DNA of 33,440 nt from Planctomycetota bacterium (GTDB taxonomy: Bacteria > Planctomycetota > UBA11346): positions 11,022 to 44,461 of the forward strand of contig JALHRW010000017.1 of the NCBI GenBank assembly GCA_022841245.1, in the 5' to 3' direction. A model generated the notes under the pieces. That model was not told where the DNA came from. It worked only from the letters and a program-made list of their open reading frames with translations, and searched no databases. Both the position numbers and the translations under genes were made by a program. Of this stretch, positions 15,817-22,163 are shown in pieces (position 1 is the first letter of the stretch; each line of letters starts with the position of its first letter).

Positions 15817-16655
15817 TGGGCCGGGTTGGCGGTCGACCAGGCGAAGCCGCGTTCGATCGCCTCCTGGCGACGCAGCAGCGGGTCGGACGGATCGAAGCCG
15901 AAATCCTCGCCGGTGAGCACGCGCAGGGCGCGGACGACGTAGGCTCCGGCGACGTTGGCCTCGAGGGCCATGAGCAGGTCTGGTACCGCGGCCTTGTAAT
16001 CGAGTTTGGCGATCGCCTCAGCGGCGTAGCGCCGCACCATCGGATCGGCGTCGGTGAGGGCGATCTTCAGCTTCTCGCCATGCGTCTTGTCGCCGAGCCG
16101 GCCGAGACCGATGCAGGCCGCCTGGCGGACGAGCGACTTGTGGTGGCCGAGACCGAGGATGAGGGCTTCGGCGGCTTCGGCATGCGAAAGGTGGCCGAGC
16201 GAGGCGAGGGCGTTGAGCCGCAGCGTGTCGTCGTCTTCTTTGGCCCGCAACATCCAGTCGCCAGCGCCGATGGCCCCGATCTGGTGCAGGGCCGCGACCG
16301 CCGCCTGGCGCACCGCGGGCTCATCGGAGCTAGCGAACGAGCGCAGCTGCGGCACCGGCGTCTGAAAGCCGAGGCGCCCGAGCACGGTGATGCCGGCGAT
16401 CTGCTCGGCTGGCGTGCGCTTGGCCTGCAGCACCCATGGCACCAGCAGCGGAATCGTGCGCGGATCGCGCAGTTCGCCGAGGGCGCGGACGGAGTCGATG
16501 CGTTGCTCTTCGCTGGGCGCCTCCAGGCCTGCGCTCAGCGTACCCAGGCGGATCTGGTACTCGACGCTGGCGGCGCGAGCCGCCGCCAGTACCTGGGCCT
16601 CCTCGATCGCGGTCAGGGCGGATACGGCCAGCACGAGTGCGAGGAGGCGGAGCAT
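15813..16655 (-). CDS. Exported HEAT-repeat protein
   Basis: A 280-residue protein with an N-terminal hydrophobic segment (MLRLLALVLAVSALTAI) that looks like a signal peptide. Five or six HEAT-like alpha-helical repeats follow, about 30 residues apart, with phrases such as IDSVRALGELRDPRTIPLL, VRQAAVAALHQIGA, LRLNALASLGHLSHAEAAE, VRQAACIGLGRLGDK and VRRYAAEAIAKLDYKAAVPDL. Such repeats are scaffolds for protein binding; no catalytic motif is seen. It is the first gene of a coupled pair with patB (GTGA overlap). No Shine-Dalgarno is evident before ATG 16655. A link between a periplasmic scaffold and a cytoplasmic PLP enzyme is not obvious; shared transcription may be coincidental. Confidence 0.75.
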   Translation of the reverse strand: MLRLLALVLAVSALTAIEEAQVLAAARAASVEYQIRLGTLSAGLEAPSEEQRIDSVRALGELRDPRTIPLLVPWVLQAKRTPAEQIAGITVLGRLGFQTPVPQLRSFASSDEPAVRQAAVAALHQIGAIGAGDWMLRAKEDDDTLRLNALASLGHLSHAEAAEALILGLGHHKSLVRQAACIGLGRLGDKTHGEKLKIALTDADPMVRRYAAEAIAKLDYKAAVPDLLMALEANVAGAYVVRALRVLTGEDFGFDPSDPLLRRQEAIERGFAWSTANPAQ

Positions 16656-16732
16656 GGCGGCAGGCTAGATGCAATTCCCGCGTAGGCGACCGCTTGTAAA
16701 CACTGACGATACCTGCGTGTGCAACGCCGAGT

Positions 16733-16750
16733 CGCGGGCTGAAGCCCGCG
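16733..16750. repeat. REP-like palindrome
   Basis: Perfect 8-bp arms, CGCGGGCT (16733-16740) and AGCCCGCG (16743-16750), enclose 2 nt. There is no T-tract on either side, so it looks more like a dispersed intergenic palindrome than an intrinsic terminator. Confidence 0.5.
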
Positions 16751-16906
16751 GTCCTGGTCCTGATTCGAGGAATGGAACGTGTGTACCGCTATGGCGGCGC
16801 AGGCCGTTCGCGGCCGAGCACGCCTCCGTTGACGTCGTCCACGCAAGACGCGAGCGCACAGCGCGAGCGGGGGCTCCGGGACGCGGCCAGCAGTCCCGTC
16901 GGGGAT

Positions 16907-16955
16907 CCAAGGGGGCGCCCTTGGTCGGGGGTCCTAGGGGGTCGAGACCCCCTAG
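16907..16955 (-). terminator. Double hairpin downstream of rplM
   Basis: Two strong perfect stems follow the rplM stop (16964-16966, minus strand). The nearer is CTAGGGGGTC (16934-16943) / GACCCCCTAG (16946-16955), 9 nt after the stop; the farther is CCAAGGG (16907-16913) / CCCTTGG (16918-16924). Neither has a U-tract, so Rho-independent termination is uncertain, but the position suits transcript ending or 3' stabilisation. Confidence 0.5.
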
Positions 16956-16963
16956 AAGCTAAA

Positions 16964-17392
16964 CTAGGGCAGCTTCGCCGGCTTAGCGCCAACGTGAGGG
17001 TGGGTCGCACCCTTGTAGACCTTCAAGCGCTTGATCATCGCCTTGCCCTGCACCGTCTTGGGCAGCATGCGCTTGACCGCGAGCTCGATCACGCGCTCGG
17101 GGTGCTTCTCCTTCAGCTTGCCCAGCGGCATGAGGGTCAGGCCGCCGAAGTAGCCGCTGTGGAAGCGGTAGATGTGGGTTTCCAGCTTGTTGCCGGTCAC
17201 CTCAATGGCGTCGCACTCGGTGATGACGACGAAGTCGCCATTGTCGACGTGCGGGGTCCAGTCGGCCTTGTTGCGGCCCATCAGCGCGGTGGCGGCGCGG
17301 GCGGCGAGACGACCCAGGACCTGGCCCTTGGCGCTGGTCTGGTACCAGCTGCGCTGGATCTTGGAGGGGTGGGTGAAGGTGGTCTGGTGCAT
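16964..17392 (-). CDS. rplM: 50S ribosomal protein L13
   Basis: Large-subunit ribosomal protein needed early in 50S assembly. The 142-residue length is that of the bacterial family. Diagnostic stretches are RSWYQTSAKGQVLGRLAARAA, GRNKADWTPHVDNGDFVVI, ATGNK-type EVTGNKLETHIYRFHSGYF, RVIELAVKRMLPK and LKVYKGATHPH. Translation starts at ATG 17392. It is the second gene after rpoZ, with 21 bp between them. In most bacteria rplM is followed directly by rpsI, but here the downstream 308 bp contain only hairpins, so rpsI must lie elsewhere. Confidence 0.96.
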   Translation of the reverse strand: MHQTTFTHPSKIQRSWYQTSAKGQVLGRLAARAATALMGRNKADWTPHVDNGDFVVITECDAIEVTGNKLETHIYRFHSGYFGGLTLMPLGKLKEKHPERVIELAVKRMLPKTVQGKAMIKRLKVYKGATHPHVGAKPAKLP

Positions 17393-17413
17393 GGCTCGTT
17401 CCGCTCGCGTCGC

Positions 17414-17620
17414 TTAATTTTTGATCTTCAGGAGATCGGCTTCGATCTCCGCGACGATCAGGTCGATCTTGTCGTAGTTCTTCTCGCCGACCGGGGGCTG
17501 GACCATCGGGGGCGCCCCGTTGTTCAGCTCCTTCAGCCGCCGATTGATGATGGTCACGAAGTTGTAGTAGCCTCCGACCTTGGCGATCGCTTCGGCGTAC
17601 TGCGTGTTGACCAACGTCAT
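17414..17620 (-). CDS. rpoZ: DNA-directed RNA polymerase omega subunit
   Basis: A 68-residue protein matching the small omega subunit, which helps assemble and stabilise RNA polymerase by binding beta'. The core pattern fits: VGGYYNFVTIINRRLKELNNG, then APPMV and a C-terminal KIDLIVAEIEADLL, equivalent to the ALREI-type helix of the family. The ATG at 17620 is supported by GGAG 9 nt upstream and by a promoter 27-54 bp upstream. The frame stays open far beyond this point only because it runs antisense through ilvE. It heads a two-gene operon with rplM. Small size limits certainty, but sequence and context agree. Confidence 0.8.
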   Translation of the reverse strand: MTLVNTQYAEAIAKVGGYYNFVTIINRRLKELNNGAPPMVQPPVGEKNYDKIDLIVAEIEADLLKIKN

Positions 17621-17646
17621 GGGCGGCGGCTCCGTGGGAGGGCGGA

Positions 17647-17674
17647 ACGATAGTGGGCGTCGGGGCGCCGTCAA
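17647..17674 (-). promoter_or_regulatory. Sigma-70-type promoter of rpoZ-rplM
   Basis: On the minus strand TTGACG (17669-17674) and TATCGT (17647-17652) are 16 bp apart, 5/6 and 4/6 matches to the housekeeping consensus. Transcription would begin near 17640, about 20 nt before the rpoZ ATG, which suits a constitutively expressed operon. Confidence 0.5.
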
Positions 17675-17767
17675 TCGTTGCCCAGGATCGCCTGGTCGTC
17701 CGGTCGTCCGATCCTCGGGTCGTCGGCACTGGCATACCCGCTCATCCCCCCAGTATCCCGCCCTCCC

Positions 17768-18673
17768 ATGAGTGAGTCCTACATAGCCTACCACGACGGC
17801 GCCTGGAAGCCCCTGCCCGAGTGCACGGTGCCGATCAATACCCATGCCCTGCAGTACGGCACCGGCTGCTTCGAGGGCATCCGCGGTTATTGGGACGGCA
17901 CCCGCATCAACCTGCTGTTCCTGCGCGAGCACTTCCAGCGCCTGGCGCGCAGCGCGGCCACCCTGCTGATGCAGGCCCCGTCGGTCGACGAGATGTACGC
18001 CATCGCCTGCGAGGTGGTGCGCCGGAACCGGCCGACCCAGAACATCTACCTGCGGCCCGCGGTCTACAAGAAGGGCACCGGCCTCGGCCCGGTGATGGTC
18101 GGCGTTCCCGACGGCTACATGTGCTACATGATCGCCCTCGGCGACTACCTCGACACCGCCAAGGGACTGAATGTCTGCGTCAGCTCGTGGCGGCGGCTGG
18201 CGGACAGCGCCATCCCCACCCGTACCAAGGCGCTCGGCGGCTACCTCAACAGCGCCCTGGCCAAGAGCGAAGCCGTGCTCAACGGCTACGACGAGGCGAT
18301 CTTCCTCAACGACCGCGGCCAGGTCTGCGAAGGCAGTGCCGAGAACATCTTCATCGTCCGCGACGGGAAGCTGCACACCCCCGACCGTACCGCGGACATC
18401 CTCGAGGGCATCACCCGCCGCTCGATCATCCAGCTGGCGCAGGATCTCGGCATCGCGGTCGAGGAGCGTCCGATCGCGCGCACCGAGCTGTACGTCGCCG
18501 ACGAGATCTTCCTGGTCGGCACCGGCTGCCAGGTCAGCTGGGTACGCGCCGTCGACAAGCGTGCCGTCGGCAACGGCAAGGGTTCGGTGACCAGCCGCAT
18601 CCAGGCCGCTTACGAGGAGGCGGTCTACGGCCGCGACGCCAAGCGCCTGTCCTGGCTGACCCCGGTCGTCTGA
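17768..18673 (+). CDS. ilvE: Branched-chain amino acid aminotransferase
   Basis: Fold-type IV PLP enzyme that reversibly transfers the amino group between branched-chain amino acids and 2-oxoglutarate. The 301-residue protein has HALQYGTGCFEGIRGY (26-41), YLRPAVYKKG (94-103), the PLP-binding Lys154 in PTRTKALGGYLNS, and EGSAENIF (188-195) for the phosphate site, followed by GITRRSII. The ATG at 17768 precedes the family N-terminus (SYIAYHDGAWKPLPECTV); the frame extends upstream without conserved sequence. No Shine-Dalgarno is seen. Its TGA overlaps the next ATG as TGATG, making it first in a three-gene coupled operon with a JAMM protease and a trans-sulfuration enzyme. Confidence 0.93.
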   Translation: MSESYIAYHDGAWKPLPECTVPINTHALQYGTGCFEGIRGYWDGTRINLLFLREHFQRLARSAATLLMQAPSVDEMYAIACEVVRRNRPTQNIYLRPAVYKKGTGLGPVMVGVPDGYMCYMIALGDYLDTAKGLNVCVSSWRRLADSAIPTRTKALGGYLNSALAKSEAVLNGYDEAIFLNDRGQVCEGSAENIFIVRDGKLHTPDRTADILEGITRRSIIQLAQDLGIAVEERPIARTELYVADEIFLVGTGCQVSWVRAVDKRAVGNGKGSVTSRIQAAYEEAVYGRDAKRLSWLTPVV

Positions 18674-19149
18674 TGCTGACGCTGCCCGCCGCCGTGGTCG
18701 ACGCCATCGCCGCCCACGCCTCGGCGGGCTACCCGTCCGAGACCTGCGGCCTGCTCTTCGCTGTCGCCGGGGCCGAGGCGTGCTCACGCTCGCTGCCGAT
18801 GGAGAACCTCGCCGACCGCCTGCATGCCTCCGATCCGGCCGAGTATCCGCGCACGTCGCGCGACTACTTCGCCATGAACGGGGCCAAGGTGGCCAAGGCG
18901 GTGCGCGAGGCCGAGGCCGCGGGCGAGTGCTGGCTGGGCATCTGGCACAGCCACATCGACTGCGGTTCGTATTTCTCCTCCGAGGACACCCGCACCTTCG
19001 CTCCGGACGGTGTACCGACCTGGCCGGGACTGTATCAGGTCGTGGTCGACGTGCGTGGACACCGTGTGGTCGAGGCGCGAGCCTTCCGCTGGGACGGGCG
19101 CTGCTTCGCCCCTGTCGCCACCTTCCCCGAGTTCGCCAGGAACCGCTGA
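18673..19149 (+). CDS. JAMM/MPN+ metallopeptidase, Mec-like
   Basis: A 158-residue zinc peptidase of the JAMM (Mov34/MPN/PAD-1) family, M67 type. The full active-site signature is present: Glu23 in YPSETCGLL, then His92-Ser-His94 and Asp105 in WHSHIDCGSYFSSED, with correct spacing. Bacterial members of this size include Mec, which in Mycobacterium releases cysteine from the sulfur-carrier protein CysO. It lies between ilvE and a trans-sulfuration PLP enzyme, with TGATG overlaps on both sides, so all three are co-translated. That supports a role in cysteine or methionine synthesis through a ubiquitin-like sulfur carrier, but no such carrier (ThiS/CysO-like, ending GG) is in the window. The fold is clear; the substrate is inferred. 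Confidence 0.85.
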   Translation: MLTLPAAVVDAIAAHASAGYPSETCGLLFAVAGAEACSRSLPMENLADRLHASDPAEYPRTSRDYFAMNGAKVAKAVREAEAAGECWLGIWHSHIDCGSYFSSEDTRTFAPDGVPTWPGLYQVVVDVRGHRVVEARAFRWDGRCFAPVATFPEFARNR

Positions 19150-20324
19150 TGGCCCGTTCGATCGACACCCTCGCCGTCCACGCCGGCGAGCGCCGAGACA
19201 AGGCGCACGACAGCCTGGTCACGCCGATCATCCTCTCGACCGCGTTCCCGTTTCAGGACACCGCCGAGCTGCACCAGTACTTCCGCGGCGAGGTCGCCCG
19301 CGGCGAGGAGTACGGCCGCTACGGCAACCCGACCCAGGAGGTGGCCGAGGCCCGCCTGGCGGCGCTCGATGGCGGCGAGGCGGCGCTGCTCACCAGCACC
19401 GGCATGTCGGCGATCGTCACCACCCTGCTGGCCATGGCCAAGCCGGGCATGCACATCGTCATCACCGCCGACAGCTACCGCAAGACGCGGGTCTTCGTCC
19501 GCGAGTTCCTCGCCAAGTTCGGCATCGAGCACAGCTGCGTCGAGCCCGACGTCGCGGCCATCGCCGGCGCGATCACCGACAAGACCAAGCTGATCATCAG
19601 CGAGAGCCCGACCAACCCGTACCTCAACTGCCTCGACCTCGCCGAACTGGCCAAGGTCGCGAAGGCGCGGCGGGTCAAGACGATGATCGACGCCACCCTG
19701 GCGACGCCGTTCAACCTGCGGCCGATCGAGCACGGCATCGACATCGTCATCCACTCGGCGACCAAGTATCTCGGCGGCCACAACGATCTGCTCGCCGGCG
19801 TGGTGGTCGGGCGCAAGGACTTCATCGACGCGGTGCGCGAGCATCAGGGCATGCTCGGCGCCTTGGCCAGCCCGTTCACCGCCTACATGCTCATCCGCGG
19901 GCTCAAGACCTTCGGCGTGCGCATGCGCCGGCACAACGAGAGCGCTCTGCGCGTGGCGCAGTTCCTCGAACGGCATCCGCAGGTCGAGCGCGTGTGGTAT
20001 CCCGGCCTGCCGAGCAACGCCTCGCACGCCATCGCCGCGCGGCAGATGGCCGGCTTCGGCGGGCTGATCAGCTTCACCGTCAAGGGCGGGTTGGAAGATG
20101 CCAGCCGCGTGGTCGACGCGGTCGAGATCCCGTTCCTCGCGCCCAGCCTCGGCGGCGCCGAATCGCTGATCGAGCAGCCGCCGCTGATGAGCTACTACGA
20201 GAAGACACCCGAGGAGCGCACCGCCCTCGGGATCCGGGAGAACCTCATCCGCTTGTCGGTCGGGCTCGAGGACTGCGACGAGTTGATCGCCGATCTCCAG
20301 CAAGCGTTGCAGCGCAGCCGCTGA
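19149..20324 (+). CDS. Trans-sulfuration family PLP enzyme (cystathionine gamma-synthase / O-acylhomoserine sulfhydrylase-like)
   Basis: A 391-residue Cys/Met-metabolism PLP enzyme. The N-terminal TLAVHAGERRD is the family start; YGRYGNPTQEVAEARLAALDGGEAALLTSTGMSAI (55-89) holds the PLP phosphate contacts, and Lys206 in IHSATKYLGGHNDLLAG binds PLP. SESPTNPYL and the C-terminal LIRLSVGLEDCDELIADL are typical. Such enzymes join an activated homoserine with cysteine or sulfide, or split cystathionine; the exact reaction cannot be read from the sequence. It is third in the ilvE-JAMM operon, with a TGATG overlap. A 13-bp hairpin spans its stop codon. Confidence 0.88.
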   Translation: MARSIDTLAVHAGERRDKAHDSLVTPIILSTAFPFQDTAELHQYFRGEVARGEEYGRYGNPTQEVAEARLAALDGGEAALLTSTGMSAIVTTLLAMAKPGMHIVITADSYRKTRVFVREFLAKFGIEHSCVEPDVAAIAGAITDKTKLIISESPTNPYLNCLDLAELAKVAKARRVKTMIDATLATPFNLRPIEHGIDIVIHSATKYLGGHNDLLAGVVVGRKDFIDAVREHQGMLGALASPFTAYMLIRGLKTFGVRMRRHNESALRVAQFLERHPQVERVWYPGLPSNASHAIAARQMAGFGGLISFTVKGGLEDASRVVDAVEIPFLAPSLGGAESLIEQPPLMSYYEKTPEERTALGIRENLIRLSVGLEDCDELIADLQQALQRSR

Positions 20325-20340
20325 GGGCGGCTGCGCTGCA
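20308..20340. terminator. Strong hairpin between convergent genes
   Basis: Perfect 13-bp arms (20308-20320 and 20328-20340, core GCAGCGCAGCCG) enclose a 7-nt loop holding the TGA stop of the trans-sulfuration gene. The stop of the convergent toroid gene is 7 bp away. There is no long T-run, but position and stability suit a bidirectional transcription barrier. Confidence 0.65.
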
Positions 20341-20346
20341 TTCTGC

Positions 20347-22011
20347 CTACTTCGCGGCCTTGGCCTTGCCGTTGAAGTGGTTGCGCTCGTAGAGCCAGTA
20401 GACCTGCATCGAGAGGCAGGCGTAGGCGGTCGAGAGGACCCGGCCGGTGTCGTGGCCGTGGAACTGAGTGCCCTGCCAGTCCCAGCTGCCCTCCATGCAG
20501 CCTTCCTCGGAGCGCTGCGCGTCGGCCAGCATCGGCAGCACCTGCTTGGCCCACTTCTCCCAGCGCTCGCCGCCGACCTGGAACATGCCCAGCGTATTGT
20601 AGTAGAGGTAGTAGGTGTTGCACGGCCAGGCGGTTGGCTGGTGGTACTGCGAGACGTAGTTGGCCAGGGTCTCCAGCATCGGATCGCCATTCTGATGGCC
20701 GAGGAACACGGCGCTCATCAGGCCGACGGGGGCGAGATCGTGGTTGGCGATGCTCTGCGGGCGCTTGGCGGCGGCGTCCCAGCCGCTGATCTCGACCTCG
20801 TTGCTGCCCGTCTTCCACACGTAACCGAAGCGGGTGATGTCCTTGTAGGGGTCGAGCCTGTCGGTCGAGGCGCACCACGGCTTGTCGGTATTGGCCGCCT
20901 TCCAGCTCTTCTCCAGCCAGACCTTGCTGCCGCTGAGCCCCTCGCCGACGCTGAGGTTCGCGACCTTCGCCGACTTCAGCGCCATGACGTTCCAGCCGGT
21001 GACCGAGGCGTCATTGCGCCCGGTGGCGCTGACATAGTCCCAGCCGAGCCGGTCGTAGGGGGCGGAGGCGGCGGGATCGCGGTTCTGGCGCGCGAGGATG
21101 ATGTCGACCGCCTTCTGCGTCGGCTCGCGCAGGGCCGGATCGTTCGACATGGCGTAGGCCTGGGCCAGGACCATGGTGGCGATGGCGTGCTCATAATTGC
21201 GCTGGCCGAGCAGGCCGTCCGGCTTCTGCACCGACAGCAGCCATTCGACGCCTTTCTTCACCACGCTGCGGTACTTGCTGGGGGTGGTCGGGTCGTAGCC
21301 GTCGCCGAGGAAGCATAGCACGGCGTAGGCGGTGGTCGCGACATCGGTGTCGCCCGACTGGTCCTTGCCCGGCTCGCACTTGGCGCCTTCCTCGTTGCAG
21401 TTGCGGAAGTAGCCGTCGGCATCCCACATGCCGTTGGGGCTCTGGTGGCGCTTGAACCAGCGCAAGGCGCTAGCGGTCTTGTCGACGCACATGCGCGGCG
21501 CGCCGGCCGGTCCTTTGACTCCGCGCTTGCCACGGCCGGCAAAGGGTCCGCCGAACTTGCCGAGGCTGCCGGTGCCGGTACCGATGGCGGCGAAAAATGC
21601 GGTCGATCCCATATCGATGTCGCTGATGGCGGCACTGTCGCCCTTGACCATCGGCGGCAGCTCGGCAGGGGCTTCCTCTTCGCCAGGATCGGCGACGAAC
21701 AGCTGGTCGACCGGGGTCGGGACCTGAGGCTCGTCGGCAACCTGCTCGAGCAGGAGGGTCTGGTTGGTGCTGACCGGTTCCGGATCGACCGGCTTCGGCT
21801 TGGGCAGTTCCGGACGCAGGACGGCGGACATCGGTGGCAGCTCGACGTCCTTCTGATCGTCGGCCACGGTCACGTAGATCAGCGCCATCAGGGCGAGGGC
21901 GGCGGCATGGGTGGCGGCGGAGCCGATCCACATCGCGGCGCCGACCCTGGTGTTGTGCTGCTCCTCGACCTGCGGCTGCTGCTCGATGGTGGTGTCGTCG
22001 TGGTTGCTCAT
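20347..22011 (-). CDS. Membrane-anchored prenyltransferase/squalene-oxidase-repeat (alpha/alpha toroid) protein
   Basis: A 554-residue protein with a charged cytoplasmic tail, one transmembrane helix (about 22-45), a Pro/Glu-rich linker (about 55-165), and a large domain with the alternating helix pattern of squalene-cyclase/prenyltransferase toroids. Examples are SALRWFKRHQSPNGMWD, GVEWLLSVQKPDGLLG and VLPMLADAQRSEEGCMEGSWDW. The linker and toroid would be outside the cytoplasm. Several Cys (FRNCNEEGAKCEPG) resemble the Cys-containing loop of the paralogous family common in planctomycetes. The aspartate-rich catalytic motif of real terpene cyclases is not apparent, so a binding or structural role is likelier. 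ATG 22011 is favoured over 22029 because GGAGGG lies 7 nt before it. It converges on the trans-sulfuration gene. Confidence 0.75.
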   Translation of the reverse strand: MSNHDDTTIEQQPQVEEQHNTRVGAAMWIGSAATHAAALALMALIYVTVADDQKDVELPPMSAVLRPELPKPKPVDPEPVSTNQTLLLEQVADEPQVPTPVDQLFVADPGEEEAPAELPPMVKGDSAAISDIDMGSTAFFAAIGTGTGSLGKFGGPFAGRGKRGVKGPAGAPRMCVDKTASALRWFKRHQSPNGMWDADGYFRNCNEEGAKCEPGKDQSGDTDVATTAYAVLCFLGDGYDPTTPSKYRSVVKKGVEWLLSVQKPDGLLGQRNYEHAIATMVLAQAYAMSNDPALREPTQKAVDIILARQNRDPAASAPYDRLGWDYVSATGRNDASVTGWNVMALKSAKVANLSVGEGLSGSKVWLEKSWKAANTDKPWCASTDRLDPYKDITRFGYVWKTGSNEVEISGWDAAAKRPQSIANHDLAPVGLMSAVFLGHQNGDPMLETLANYVSQYHQPTAWPCNTYYLYYNTLGMFQVGGERWEKWAKQVLPMLADAQRSEEGCMEGSWDWQGTQFHGHDTGRVLSTAYACLSMQVYWLYERNHFNGKAKAAK

Positions 22012-22053
22012 GGCCAGTCCCTCCGCCATGCAAAACGCCAGCCCGAGGTGCCG

Positions 22054-22087
22054 GGTTCACATTCCATGAGCAGAAATGAGGTGAACC
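22054..22087. promoter_or_regulatory. Spaced inverted repeat between toroid gene and acnB
   Basis: Perfect 7-bp arms GGTTCAC (22054-22060) and GTGAACC (22081-22087) are 20 bp apart in the 152-bp divergent intergenic region, 76 bp from acnB and 42 bp from the toroid gene. Two arms about 2.5 helical turns apart could bind a dimeric regulator of either gene. Confidence 0.35.
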
Positions 22088-22163
22088 TTCCGCGAGCGGT
22101 TCCGTTGAGCCGCACCCCCGACCCGGCTTGTGCGTCGAGCCGTGCCGCTAGCGTGCTGCGACC

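Larger units (their letters stand above)
16656..16963. other. 308-bp gene-free region rich in hairpins
   Basis: Between the start of the HEAT-protein gene and the end of rplM there is no convincing gene; the frames crossing it lack conserved sequence and ribosome-binding sites. It holds three perfect hairpins listed separately. A TTTACA hexamer on the minus strand (16695-16700) could be a -35 box for the HEAT-patB operon, but no good -10 follows. Confidence 0.7.

Noticed and set aside
16656..16963. Short protein genes or a tRNA in the gap between the HEAT-protein gene and rplM
   Set aside because: Frames of 77-97 codons here are Arg/Ala/Ser-rich with no ribosome-binding site or conserved motif, and no cloverleaf with a T-arm consensus is seen.
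17414..19231. A 605-codon version of the rpoZ frame
   Set aside because: The extra N-terminal 537 codons run antisense to ilvE and the JAMM gene. The ribosome-binding site, promoter and omega-like sequence all place the start at 17620.
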